In this document: one piece after another, positions 1 to 10,160 of the stretch
Position numbering within the stretch: the first letter of the stretch is position 1
Layout of the letters: every line of letters starts with the position of its first letter
Assembly (NCBI GenBank): GCA_016647705.1
Contig: CM028333.1
Location: 7,328,616 to 7,392,615, forward strand
Origin: Eucommia ulmoides
Taxonomy: Eukaryota; Streptophyta; Magnoliopsida; Garryales; Eucommiaceae
DNA: 64,000 nucleotides
Direction of reading: 5' to 3'
Position numbers and translations under genes: made by a program
The notes under the pieces: model-generated
Told to the model about the DNA's origin: nothing
Seen by the model: the letters and a program-made list of their open reading frames with translations, nothing else
The model's database searches: none

Positions 1-1
1 C

Positions 2-3000
2 ATTCACCCGGAGAGGGTCGTTGCTCCACCAAACAATTCAAATGATAGCCAACCGGCCCCGGCCATTGAAACTGAAAACAAAGAAGAGAATGGCCCTCCA
101 CCGGCTTGGCTTCTGAAAATGGAGAAATTAGAAAAAACTATGGAAGAATGGCAAAAAGAGAAGCCGTCCAGGAAAGCGACGTACAAGGAGTTGTCAGCAC
201 CACCCGGGATTGTGTACCCGGAAAATTTTGTGGTTCCAGAATTCACAAAATATGATGGCACTGGCCCTCCAGAATGGCATGTTAGCATTTACAAAGAGGA
301 GTTAGGAATTCATGCTCGGAACGAAGACCTTTGCCTAAAGATGTTTCGGAGATCGTTGAAAGGGTCGGTTCTCAACTGGTACATGACCCTGGAGCTATCA
401 CAGATTAAAACATTTGAAGATCTGGTAGAGGCCTTCTGTGAGCAATATGTGTACAATAGGGATGCCGCGCCAGACCGCAATACCCTCTACCAGATACTGA
501 AAAATAAAGACGAAAGTTTCCGGAGGTATACTGCTCGTTGGAGGGAAGAGGCTGCCAAAGTTGTCCCTAAGCTGAGCGAGGAGGCTCAGTTAGAGATATT
601 CAAGTCAATTCAGTCACCGCCGTTCTATCGAGATCTCTCAAGCATAGCAGTGGTTTCTTTCGGCGATGCGATCAAACAGGCCGAGGTGACAGAAGAAGGA
701 ATAAGGAGCGGAAAAATTGAAGGGGCCCAATCCAATCTGACGAAAAGGTCAGCCCCGCCAAAGATGAAAGAAAATGAAGTAGCTGTTGTCGTTTCCCCTC
801 GACAAACCCATTACCAGAACTACCCCCAAACTCCTTGTCCCCAGAACTACCCGAACCAGAACAACCAATATCACAACTACCCTCCTCAAAATCGCCAAAA
901 CCAAAACTATCCTCAAAACCAACCCTATTCCCAAAGCCGCCCCCGCTATTACCAAAATGTACCTCCCCCTTATCAAAACCACATTCCCCAATATTACCCT
1001 CAAGCCTACCCAACACCCTCTTACCATACCTATCAACCACGCCCGAACACCCCACCTCAAATTCCTAACCGCACTCCAAGGTCAGGAACCCAATACCACC
1101 AAGACCTTCTACCTCATGCTACTGGGGGAAATTTCCAAAACGACAACAGAGAGCTACAAGACCTTCCGGTTTCGATCACCGAGTTGTACCGGAATTGTTT
1201 GAAGCAGGGGATGCTGACGCCCCTTCCATTCTACGAAGTTAAACCTGGGAGTAAAGCAGCTTCTTCAAATGCTTTCTGTGAATACCACTCGGGAACCAGA
1301 GGACATGCGACTGAGCAATGCTTTCAGCTAAAAGACAAAATCCGGGAGTTTATACAGACCGGAGCCATCACATTTCCTAAAAAACCTGAGGCCGGTACGC
1401 CAAATTGTCAGCAAAATCCGTTGCCTGAACACGCCTCCTCAGGAAGTGGCGTCAATCTAATTTTCACAGAGGAGGTCGAAGAAGAAGTTGATGTGATCGA
1501 TATCGGTGGTGTTTATTTACACCCGGAGGTTCTCTACGGAGGGTTCGAATTACATCTAGAAAGGGTAGCCCAAAAATTGGAGAAATCTCTAGTTTTGTCT
1601 TTCCCAATCCAAAAGATGGTGGAAAATCTCAATAAGGTTCCGTGGAATTATGAGATCGTCGCTAAAACAGGAGAAGGAGAAGAATTGCCAATCTCCGTAG
1701 GAGAAACCGGTGGAATCACTCGGTCTGGAAGGGTGTATACGCCACAGGATTTGATCAGGATTCCTGTGAGAGAACCAAGAGGGGCCCTGAAAAAACCAGT
1801 GTCAGAACCGGAGGCTCACGACTTTCTAAAGGCAATGAAGAATTCAGAATACAAGATAGTAGAGCAACTCAGCAAAGCACCGGCGCAAATCTCGATGCTC
1901 TCACTACTTCTATCCTCAGAAGTACATAGACAGGCACTGCTGAAAGTCCTAAATGAAGCCCACTTGCCTAGCACGATCTCTCCGGAGAAGTTTGTCACTC
2001 TGGTCGAGCAGGTCCTAGGATCTAACACCATCACTTTCACAGATGACGAGATGGACAATGATGGAACAGGTCACAACAAGCCTTTGAATATCACGGTCGA
2101 AAGCCATGGAATGTTCATAGCTCGGGTGCTGATTGACAATGGATCGGCACTAAATATCTGTCCTTTGTCGACCCTGGAAGAAATGGGGATAGATCTATCA
2201 CAGGTTCGATCGTCTAAGACGGTTATCCGAGCATTCGATGGGGCTAAGAGAGATAGTGTTGGAGAGATTGACCTGCCAATTGAAATTGGTCCAATACAGT
2301 TCAATGCAAAGTTCCAAGTGCTCGACATACCTGCTTCGTACAACCTGTTGTTGGGGAGGCTATGGATCCATAACGCTGGGGCAGTGCCTTCATCTCTACA
2401 TCAGAAGATCAAGTTTATCATTAATGACACACTGTACGTGATCAGGGCTGATTCAGATATCATACCTTTCCATCAAGCGATAAGTCGGCATGTCCCGTTA
2501 ACAGATGACGGAAAGGAGAAGGAGAAGATTGAAGCCTCCTATCACGTGTTCGACGTTGCGAATGCTACCTTTGTGAAGGAAGGAGGACACGAGATGACAC
2601 CATCACTGTCTAACACTGTGGCTTTCGTTGCTAAAGAAATGAAGTCTCGGGGTTGCATTCCCGGGAAAGGTTTGGGCAAGAATCTAGACGGAATTACAGA
2701 ACCGATAGAAGTCAAGGAGAAGAAGGGGAGATTCGGATTGGGATACGAGCCGACAAAAGCAGACAGAGCGAAGTTCTTCTGGAAGAAGAGGGATGGATCC
2801 CCAGACAACCAGCCAATGAAAATTCCGCATATCCGGGTCACTTTCCCCTATCCAGCAGAAACCCTCAACAAAGAGAAGGAGACCGCAGGATTCAAGTTGC
2901 ACCCTGAGAGAGTAATGATCAAGGAAACTGTGAATGTAATCATGAGAGACGAGGCAGGGCCAAGTCATGGGTCTGGTATTCGAACCAAGGGAAAAGAAAA

Positions 3001-3007
3001 GTTGTAG
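2..3007 (+). CDS. Gag-protease polyprotein of Tat/Ogre retrotransposon (5' truncated by window edge)
   Basis: The frame is open from base 2, so the ATG at 119 is probably internal and the protein begins upstream. Numbering from that Met, a retrotransposon gag (capsid) domain covers about residues 55-160 (motif SVLNWYMTL). A low-complexity Pro/Gln/Asn/Tyr stretch follows at about 225-330, then a Cys/His knuckle-like motif (CEYHSGTRGHATEQC) near 390. An aspartic protease has its active site at DNGSALN (Asp at about 673) and a later LLLGRLW. A G-patch-like segment rich in Gly (PGKGLGKNL) lies at about 840-880. Gag packages the RNA and the protease matures the polyprotein. DNG in place of DTG/DSG is, from general knowledge, a usual Tat variant. 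The stop TAG at 3005 lies just inside a candidate intron, so the mature product may be fused to the RT polyprotein. Confidence 0.9.
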   Translation: MHPERVVAPPNNSNDSQPAPAIETENKEENGPPPAWLLKMEKLEKTMEEWQKEKPSRKATYKELSAPPGIVYPENFVVPEFTKYDGTGPPEWHVSIYKEELGIHARNEDLCLKMFRRSLKGSVLNWYMTLELSQIKTFEDLVEAFCEQYVYNRDAAPDRNTLYQILKNKDESFRRYTARWREEAAKVVPKLSEEAQLEIFKSIQSPPFYRDLSSIAVVSFGDAIKQAEVTEEGIRSGKIEGAQSNLTKRSAPPKMKENEVAVVVSPRQTHYQNYPQTPCPQNYPNQNNQYHNYPPQNRQNQNYPQNQPYSQSRPRYYQNVPPPYQNHIPQYYPQAYPTPSYHTYQPRPNTPPQIPNRTPRSGTQYHQDLLPHATGGNFQNDNRELQDLPVSITELYRNCLKQGMLTPLPFYEVKPGSKAASSNAFCEYHSGTRGHATEQCFQLKDKIREFIQTGAITFPKKPEAGTPNCQQNPLPEHASSGSGVNLIFTEEVEEEVDVIDIGGVYLHPEVLYGGFELHLERVAQKLEKSLVLSFPIQKMVENLNKVPWNYEIVAKTGEGEELPISVGETGGITRSGRVYTPQDLIRIPVREPRGALKKPVSEPEAHDFLKAMKNSEYKIVEQLSKAPAQISMLSLLLSSEVHRQALLKVLNEAHLPSTISPEKFVTLVEQVLGSNTITFTDDEMDNDGTGHNKPLNITVESHGMFIARVLIDNGSALNICPLSTLEEMGIDLSQVRSSKTVIRAFDGAKRDSVGEIDLPIEIGPIQFNAKFQVLDIPASYNLLLGRLWIHNAGAVPSSLHQKIKFIINDTLYVIRADSDIIPFHQAISRHVPLTDDGKEKEKIEASYHVFDVANATFVKEGGHEMTPSLSNTVAFVAKEMKSRGCIPGKGLGKNLDGITEPIEVKEKKGRFGLGYEPTKADRAKFFWKKRDGSPDNQPMKIPHIRVTFPYPAETLNKEKETAGFKLHPERVMIKETVNVIMRDEAGPSHGSGIRTKGKEKL

Positions 3008-3202
3008 AATTGGGATTCTTGTTCTCTCCCAATTCGCCAGGCGTTTCGTTAAACTTAGGGAGATTTTCTGTTGGTCATCCCTCCATCCACCTTGCCTTCT
3101 AGATGGAAAGGGATTTTGCTTTGTAATGGGTTTTTATATTTAATGAATGCAATTCTGTTTTATCCGACATATGGTTTAAATGTTTAAATTTTATGCTTTC
3201 AG
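3001..3202 (+). other. Candidate Ogre-type intron between protease and reverse transcriptase
   Basis: A GT at 3001 (GAAAA|GTTGTA) and an AG at 3201-3202 preceded by a T-rich tract (TTTTATGCTTTCAG) bracket about 200 bases that are markedly AT-richer than the flanking coding sequence. Removing 3001-3202 deletes the gag-pro stop and keeps the reading frame into the RT ORF, whose Met codon at 3204 immediately follows the junction. Ogre elements are known for an intron at this place. The donor is weak, so splicing efficiency is an inference. Confidence 0.55.
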
Positions 3203-6200
3203 GATGTCTAAAACACCAGTGTATGATGCATGCGATATAACTGAGCCAGAGTGCGATAAGTATGATTTCAATGCAGAACCAGACCATAACCCGATGGGAG
3301 TAGAAGCAGAAGATGACTCTTGCCAGCCAGATGATGGTGAGATCCAAAAAGCTTTCACGGAGTTCGAGAACAAGCCGATTCCCAGTAACGATGAGACCGA
3401 GTTGATAAACTTGGGGACCTCGGAAGAGTTGAAGGAAGTAAAGATTGGATCAGCTCTCATGACTCTGGAAAAGAAAGAGTTGACAACGCTCTTAATTTCC
3501 TACCAAGATATCTTTGCCTGGTCCTACGATGACATGGTAGGACTGGACAAGAGTATCGTGGCCCATAAGCTGCCGCTAAAGCCGGGGAGTGTACCAGTCA
3601 AACAAAAGTTGAGGAAACTAAGGCCCGCTGTCAGTCTCGAGGTCAAGGAGGAGATCGTGAAGCAATTCAATGCCCGAATTATTGAAGTCTGTAACTACAG
3701 TGAATGGCTCTCAAATGTCGTTCCCGTGCCAAAGTCCTCAGGAAAAATCAGAGTCTGCGTGGACTATCGTGATCTCAACCGGGCGAGTCCAAAAGATGAT
3801 TTTCCACTGACAAACATTCACATCATCATCGACAATACTGCGGGGCGAAAGCTCTATTCTTTCGCCGATGGGTTCTCTGGCTATAATCAGATTCTAATGG
3901 ATGAGAAAGATCGAGAAAAGACAGCCTTCACTACCCCATGGGGAGTCTTTTGCTATAGGGCGATGCCTTTCGGTCTCAAAAACGCCGGGGCAACATACCA
4001 AAGAGCAATGACGACCCTATTTCATGATATGATGCACAAGGAGATGGAGGTATATGTTGATGACATGATCGTTAAATCACAGGAGAACGAGGATCATCTC
4101 TGCCATTTGAAAAAGGTGTTCGACAGACTTCGAAAGTACCAGCTCAAGCTCAATCCAGCAAAATGCGCGTTTGGGGTGGCTTCCGGAAAACTTCTTGGTT
4201 TCATGGTAAATCGCCATGGAATCGAGATTGATCCTGCAAAGACGAAGGCCATTCTTGAGATGCCGCCGCCGAGAAATGAGAAAGAAATCCGAGGTTTTCT
4301 GGGGCGATTAAATTTCATAGCCCGATTCATCTTCCAACTCACTGCCACTTGTGAGCCAATCTTCAAGCTACTTCGAAAAGAAAGTGACGGGCGATGGAAT
4401 GCAGATTGCCAAAATGCCTTGGAGAAAATTAAAGTCTATCTAACGAACCCTCCCGTTTTAGTGCCGCCTCGGGAGAAGGTTCCGTTATTACTATATTTGT
4501 CAGTTCTCGACTCCTCCATGGGAGCTATTCTTGGGCAACTCGATAAATCTGGAAAGAAGGAGCAAGCCATCTACTACCTCAGCAAGCGCTTCACAAAGTA
4601 TGAGGAAAATTATACCTTGCTGGAGAGAACCTGTTGTGCATTGGCTTGGTCCGCTCAAAGACTGCGCCATTATATGCTCCCACTGACTACCTACTTGATA
4701 GCCAGGATGGATCCCTTAAAATACATCTTCGAGAAGCCGATTCTGTCAGGAAAAGTTGCAAAATGGCAGATGCTGCTGACGGAGTTCGATATCATCTACA
4801 AGACCCAAAAGTCAGTAAAGGGTCAGGCGATAGCAGATCAGTTGGCTAGTTGTCCAGCTCAAACGGATAACCAGCCTCTTGAGACGCTATTCCCTGACGA
4901 GTCGATTCATGCGGTGGATGAAGAAAATGAGGAAACAGTCTGGAAAATGTATTTTGATGGAGCAGTGAACTCTCGAGGGGCTGGAATCGGAGCCGTTCTG
5001 GTTTCTCCGGGCAAACAGCATTATCCAGTGGCTTCCAAGTTGAAGTTCCAGAGCACAAATAATCGAGCTGAGTACGAAGCCTGTATTCTGGGACTCCAGC
5101 TGGCTATCGATATGAAAATCAAAGAATTGCTAGTGTTCGGAGATTCTGAGCTGATAATCAATCAGGTGACGGATAAATATGCCACGAGAGATCCGACCTT
5201 GATAGCCTATAACAATCACCTCCTGGAGTTGTGCGAGCAATTTACAATAATAGAATTTGAAAGCATACCGAGGCTAAAAAATGACTTCGCCGATGCCTTA
5301 GCTACCTTGGCATCTATGATATCTATCACTCGAGAGGATGATGATATCATTCCTGTGGTGATCCGAGTTCAACGCCGACCGGCCCACTGCTGCCAGCTTG
5401 AATCTGAGCCAGCCAAAGACCCGTGGTACCATGACATAAAGAACTTTCTGAAAAATCAGGAGTATCCGGAAGGGGCATCAAGTGTTGATCGGAAAACTCT
5501 CCGGAGGTTAGCAGGCCAATTCTTCCTAAGCGGGGAGACACTGTACAAACGCTCCCCTGACATGGGCCTGTTGAGATGTGTTGGAGTCGAAGAGGCCATC
5601 CAGTTGATGAAAGAGGTCCATGGTGGCATATGTGGACCTCACATGAGCGGCTTCATGCTTGCCAAGAAGATCCTGAGGACCGGTCATTTTTGGCTAACGA
5701 TGGAAAGCGACTGCGTGCAGTTTGTTCGAAGATGCCATAAGTGTCAGATTCATGGTGATCAAATCCATGTCCCATCTTCGCACCTTCATTGCTTGGCGGC
5801 CCCATGGCCCTTCTCAATGTGGGGTATGGACGTTATTGGGGAAGTTACCCCTAAGGCGTCGAGTGGTCATCGCTTTATCCTGGTGGCAATTGATTATTTT
5901 TCAAAGTGGGTAGAAGCCGTTTCCTTAACCCGAGTGACTCAAAAGATAGTAGCTCGATTCATCAAAGAAAATATTGTGTCAAGATACGGTTTGCCGCAAA
6001 CATTGATAACCGACAATGCTAAAAACCTGAAGGGTTCAGAAATACAGAAAATATGTCAGCAGTTCAAGATCGAGCACAAAAACTCAGCGCCTTACCGTCC
6101 AAAAATGAATGGAGCAGTGGAAGCCGCCAACAAAAATATAAAAAAAATTCTCTGGAAGATGATTGACAATTATAAAGAGTGGGATGATATGCTGCCATAT

Positions 6201-6671
6201 GCTTTGATGGCTTACCGAACCTCGGTTCGGACCTCGACAGGGGCAACCCCTTATTCTCTGGTTTATGGCACAGAAGCGGTGATACCAGCCGAGGTGGAAA
6301 TTCCATCTCTACGAGTACTCATAGAGGCTGAGCTTGATGAAACTGAATGGGTACAACAACGGTTGGACCAACTTTGTTTAATCGATGAAAAGCGGCTGAC
6401 AGCGATATGCCACGGACAGTGTTACAGACAGAGGATTACTAGAGCTCATGATAAACGGGTATACCCTAGAGTCTTCAAGGTCGGTGAGTTAGTTTTGAAG
6501 AAAATCTTTCCTTTCCAAGATGAAGCTAAGGGTAAGTTCGCGCCAAATTGGGAAGGTCCTTTTGTTGTTCATAAGGCTTTGAGTGGTGGAGCGCTGATTC
6601 TCCAGGAAATGGATGGTGATATATTTCCCGAGCCCCTAAACTCGGATTCTGTAAAGAAATACTTTGCCTAA
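3180..6671 (+). CDS. Pol polyprotein: reverse transcriptase, RNase H, second RNase H, integrase (Tat/Ogre)
   Basis: This 1163-codon open frame encodes the replication and integration enzymes. RT spans about residues 120-400, with VCVDYRDLNRASP and the catalytic YVDD at 292-295. The gypsy RNase H follows at about 410-560 (VLDSSMGAILGQ). A second RNase H begins near 590 (MYFDGAVNSRGAGIGAVLV, FGDSELIINQ), which is the additional archaeal-like RNase H typical of Tat. The integrase shows an HHCC zinc-binding region (VRRCHKCQ near 855) and a DDE core (GMDVIGEV, LITDNAKN, GAVEAANKN), followed by a GKFAPNWEGPFVV C-terminal motif. The first Met is at 3180, but if the 3001-3202 intron is spliced, translation would enter at about 3203 from gag-pro. 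No internal stop is present, which suggests a young copy. Confidence 0.92.
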   Translation: MFKFYAFRMSKTPVYDACDITEPECDKYDFNAEPDHNPMGVEAEDDSCQPDDGEIQKAFTEFENKPIPSNDETELINLGTSEELKEVKIGSALMTLEKKELTTLLISYQDIFAWSYDDMVGLDKSIVAHKLPLKPGSVPVKQKLRKLRPAVSLEVKEEIVKQFNARIIEVCNYSEWLSNVVPVPKSSGKIRVCVDYRDLNRASPKDDFPLTNIHIIIDNTAGRKLYSFADGFSGYNQILMDEKDREKTAFTTPWGVFCYRAMPFGLKNAGATYQRAMTTLFHDMMHKEMEVYVDDMIVKSQENEDHLCHLKKVFDRLRKYQLKLNPAKCAFGVASGKLLGFMVNRHGIEIDPAKTKAILEMPPPRNEKEIRGFLGRLNFIARFIFQLTATCEPIFKLLRKESDGRWNADCQNALEKIKVYLTNPPVLVPPREKVPLLLYLSVLDSSMGAILGQLDKSGKKEQAIYYLSKRFTKYEENYTLLERTCCALAWSAQRLRHYMLPLTTYLIARMDPLKYIFEKPILSGKVAKWQMLLTEFDIIYKTQKSVKGQAIADQLASCPAQTDNQPLETLFPDESIHAVDEENEETVWKMYFDGAVNSRGAGIGAVLVSPGKQHYPVASKLKFQSTNNRAEYEACILGLQLAIDMKIKELLVFGDSELIINQVTDKYATRDPTLIAYNNHLLELCEQFTIIEFESIPRLKNDFADALATLASMISITREDDDIIPVVIRVQRRPAHCCQLESEPAKDPWYHDIKNFLKNQEYPEGASSVDRKTLRRLAGQFFLSGETLYKRSPDMGLLRCVGVEEAIQLMKEVHGGICGPHMSGFMLAKKILRTGHFWLTMESDCVQFVRRCHKCQIHGDQIHVPSSHLHCLAAPWPFSMWGMDVIGEVTPKASSGHRFILVAIDYFSKWVEAVSLTRVTQKIVARFIKENIVSRYGLPQTLITDNAKNLKGSEIQKICQQFKIEHKNSAPYRPKMNGAVEAANKNIKKILWKMIDNYKEWDDMLPYALMAYRTSVRTSTGATPYSLVYGTEAVIPAEVEIPSLRVLIEAELDETEWVQQRLDQLCLIDEKRLTAICHGQCYRQRITRAHDKRVYPRVFKVGELVLKKIFPFQDEAKGKFAPNWEGPFVVHKALSGGALILQEMDGDIFPEPLNSDSVKKYFA

Positions 6672-6798
6672 TAAATGTCCTTATTTTCTAAGTAAGTTTA
6701 ATCAATTTGTGATTATCTGTTGCTTCAAAAAAAAAAAAACGGCTCGAACATGGTGAAAACTCGAAAGGGCGCTATGAGAAAAATGTAGAGACCGTGTT

Positions 6799-6838
<40 letters not shown>

Positions 6839-7834
6839 AGTTAGATCACTCATAGGGGCATTTTTGGAAATTCCCACTACGGTCGACTTCCATTGATCGT
6901 AAGACTTTGCTGTGTTCGGAACTTGATGGATTTGAGTAAGAGTTGGAATCTGTGAAAAGGAACATCGAATATGGCTCAAATTTGCATTGAAATCATACTT
7001 GTCAGACAATCCGGCTTGAAATCTCGCAGTCAACATATCTGGTGATAAAGATACCTGTTTGGGGTAAGGTTTTACACGTTTTCCCATATTTGGTTAAATC
7101 AGTTTTGCAGGATTTGAAAAATACAAAGCAAGCAGGAGTATGTGATTCTCCTAAGCACTAAGGATGCCTAGTAGAAAAGAGAAAGTGAGAATCGGCGGGT
7201 GCAGAGAAATAAAGGCTGATAGGGATGTTGTCCAAAAAAAAAAAAAAAAAAAAAAAAAAAACAGACCCTGCCAACAACCCGGAGAAAACCTCCAGAAAGT
7301 ACATCTCTAAGATTGACGGAAGGACGAGACGGAAAAATCTCCCGATACTGTCCCGTGACCTGAGAAAGTCAAGCGCCATCAAATGAGGGATTGCGATGGA
7401 AAAGGGGGGACGGAATTGCTAGTCGTCAAGAGTGACAAGTTTTTCAAACTAAATTTTCGTGTTGCATGTGTTTTTTGTCCAATTACAGGGTTTTCAAAGG
7501 ACAGGGAAGCATGGATTTCTCTCTCACAAAGACTTCTTACCTGCCGGTTCAAATTAGAAACTTTTATTACTAAAAGTTCCAAAGCTCTAAATGAGCGTCC
7601 AGGTATGCGTTTTGCCCTGAAAAGGGCGAAAAGTGAACTACGCCAAACTTAATCCTCGGCATAATACTAAGGTAAGCAGGCAATCTATAAATATTCGGTC
7701 ATCTGAGAGTTCGGCTGGGGCACATTTATATCTTTGTTCTCTCATTCTGACTCAGTCACAAGTGAGGGCATATTTTATACTCTTGAACTTTCTTTAAGCC
7801 CCTGGCCAAGAGGGCTGGGGCATGAATAATTTTT

Positions 7835-8375
7835 ATTACTCTAAACGATCCTCTAAACAGACACTTGTTCGTCATGAGTATCGTCATGAGTCATCATTTT
7901 ATTACTCTAAACGATCCTCTAAACAGACACTTGTTCGTCATGAGTATCGTCATGAGTCATCATTTTATTACTCTAAACGATCCTCTAAACAGACACTTGT
8001 TCGTCATGAATATCGTCATGAGTCTCTTTTTTTATTACTCTAAACAGTCCTCTAAACAGACACGTGTTCGTCATGAGTAGCGTTATGAGTCATTTTTATT
8101 ACTCTAAACAGACACTTGTTCGTCATGAGTATCGTCATGAGTCATCATTTTATTACTCTAAACGATCCTCTAAACAGACACTTGTTCGTCATGAGTATCG
8201 TCATGAGTCCTTTTTTATTACTCTAAACAATCCTCTAAATGGACACGTGTTCGTCATGAGTATCGTCAAGAGTCATTTTTTTTATTACTCTAAATAATCC
8301 TCTAAACGGACATTTGTTTATCATGAACATCGTCATGAGTATTCTTTTATTACTCTAAACGTACACGTATTCGTC
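7835..8375 (+). repeat. 66-bp tandem repeat array in the retrotransposon 3' region
   Basis: Units start ATTACTCTAAAC and contain CAGACACTTGTTCGTCATGA and ATCGTCATGAGTC. Three near-identical copies begin at 7835, 7901 and 7967, exactly 66 bp apart. About five further degenerate or shortened copies run to about 8375. Divergence increases toward the right end. Confidence 0.92.
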
Positions 8376-8512
8376 ATGAATCATTTTATTTTATTTGTTC
8401 TATTATTGGAAAATACACTAAAAATAAAAATAAATAAATAAATAAAGATAAAATGGGACGATCAAAATGACGTGATCTTTTATCTTTGTCAAGCAAGTGG
8501 GACTTGCATGAC

Positions 8513-8525
8513 AAAGAGGGGCAGC
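8513..8525 (+). promoter_or_regulatory. Polypurine tract of the Tat/Ogre element
   Basis: The purine-rich AAAGAGGGGCAGC lies directly before the LTR start TGTAGACACGGC. It is the plus-strand primer site expected next to a 3' LTR. Confidence 0.75.
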
Positions 8526-8828
8526 TGTAGACACGGCATTTTGACCGCTTCGCAAAAAAAATATACTTTATTTTATAGTTATTTTTATTTTATTTTTCTA
8601 TTTATTTTATTTTGATTGTACCGTATTTGTACGGTTTAATACTGCTAAATTAAGTTTTATTAATCTCTTAAGTAAATTAAAAATTAGTAATTAATTAATT
8701 TTTTTTTTTTTTTTTGATTTTGTAGATTTTTCCGAAGTGGAATAAAAACGCGTTAATTCGGAACAAAATGGACAAGAAAAGACGAGAACGAGAGAGGCCT
8801 GGACCGAACGCGGGGGGGGGACTGCAAA

Positions 8829-9018
8829 GGGGTCGCCGGTGCGACCAGCCGGCGGCCAGCCGGCCGCACCGGCGACCAGCCACTGGTCGCTGGTGCGACC
8901 AGCTTTAAAGCTGGCCGCACATGCGGCCAGCAGGGGGGGTGTCCCCCCTGCTTTTGGGTGCACCAAATTCGGTGCACCCAAAAGCTGGTGGGTGCACCGA
9001 AAATTCGGTGCACCCACC
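8829..9018 (+). repeat. Cluster of strong GC-rich palindromes inside the LTR
   Basis: Successive inverted repeats are packed into 190 bp: GGTCGCCGGTGCGACC; CAGCAGGGGGG facing CCCCCCTGCT (about 8929-8952); CTTTTGGGTGCACC facing GGTGCACCCAAAAG (8951-8984); and GTGGGTGCACCG facing CGGTGCACCCAC (8988-9017). Each could fold into a stem with a short loop. They lie just upstream of the LTR TATA box. Confidence 0.85.
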
Positions 9019-9085
9019 TCTTTTTTTATTATTTTTTTTTACCTTTTGTTTGTTGTTTATCGTAGGAGTCTTCAGATTTCCTTCC

Positions 9086-9095
9086 TATAAATATA
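9086..9095 (+). promoter_or_regulatory. LTR TATA box
   Basis: TATAAATATA preceded by CTTCC lies about 560 bp into the LTR, the expected place for the U3 promoter driving the element's RNA. Confidence 0.6.
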
Positions 9096-9470
9096 AGAAG
9101 GATCACAAGAGGGAAGGAGAGATTTTTGGGGAGGAAGAAATTTTTTGAGAGAAATTTTTGTAAAGGAGAGGAGAAATCTGGAGAAAATTTTTGAAGAAAA
9201 TAATATTATTTTCATTTTATTGTAATTTTGAAGAAGAAAAATCTCCAAGAAGGTGGTAAATTTTCATCTGCTGTAAATCTTACTCTTATTTTTTTAAGTT
9301 GTTATTATACTATTTTTTTTTTTTTTTGTAAATTAGATTTTTTTTTCTTCTTCCTTTATTATTTATTTATTTATTACTTTTTATTTTCTTTTTATTTATT
9401 TATTTTTTATTTTTTATTTTATTTTATTTTATTTTTTTTAATTTTTTTTTTATTTATTTTTTAAGTAAAT

Positions 9471-10160
9471 AATACGAGGTGGAAAATTTCCAACCTTCAA
9501 TTTGAATGGCTAAGATTTAGAAGGGAATTACTCTCCTCGATGCGTGTGTACGGGTGTTTTATTTAATTTGTATTAAATATAATGTGCTAACAATACGAGG
9601 TGGAAAATTCTCAACCTTCAATTTGAATGGCTAAATTTAGAAGGGAATTACTCTCCTCGATGCGTGTGTACGGGTGTTTTATTTAATTTGTATTAAATAT
9701 AATGTGTTAACAATACGAGGTGGAAAATTCCCAACCTTCAATTTGAATGACTAAATTTAGAAGGGAATTACTCTCCTCGATGCGTGTGTACGGGTGTTTT
9801 ATTTAATTTGTATTAAATATAATGTGCTAACAATACGAGGTGGAAAATTCCCAACCTTCAATTTGAATGGCTAAGATTTAGAAGGGAATTACTCTCCTCG
9901 ATGCGTGTGTGCGGGTGTTTTATTTAATTTGTATTAAATATAATGTGCTAACAATACGAGGTGGAAAATTCCCAACCTTCAATTTGAATGGCTAAAATTT
10001 AGAAGGGAATTACTCTCCTCGATGCGTGTGTGCGGGTGTTTTATTTAATTTGTATTAAATATAATGTGCTAACAATACGAGGTGGAAAATTCCCAACCTT
10101 CAATCAGAACGGTCTAGGTTTAGAAGGGGGATCACTTCCCTCAAATGTGTGTGTACGTGT
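9471..10160 (+). repeat. 120-bp tandem repeat array inside the LTR
   Basis: Units begin AATACGAGGTGGAAAATT at 9471, 9592, 9712, 9832, 9953 and 10074. The first five are nearly identical and 120-121 bp long, sharing CTCTCCTCGATGCGTGTGT and TTAATTTGTATTAAATATAA. The sixth diverges after about 40 bp. The array probably lies in the transcribed R/U5 part of the LTR. Confidence 0.93.

Larger units (their letters stand above)
6672..8525 (+). other. Long 3' untranslated region of the Tat/Ogre element
   Basis: About 1.85 kb lies between the integrase stop and the LTR. It holds three homopolymeric A tracts (about 6727-6740, 6801-6837 and 7232-7261) and a tandem array from 7835. No convincing protein is seen; the open frames across the array are repeats of the 66-bp unit, a multiple of three. 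Tat/Ogre elements are known to have long, variable, satellite-bearing 3' regions. Confidence 0.75.

Noticed and set aside
672-1060. Two overlapping reverse-strand frames over gag
   Set aside because: They are shadows of the Pro/Gln/Asn/Tyr-rich gag region. No start context or family is seen.
7822-8297. Open frames with repeated peptides
   Set aside because: They are translations of a 66-bp repeat whose length is a multiple of three, which produces open frames by chance.
9228-9464. Phe/Tyr-rich 78-codon frame in the LTR
   Set aside because: It is a translation of T-rich low-complexity sequence.
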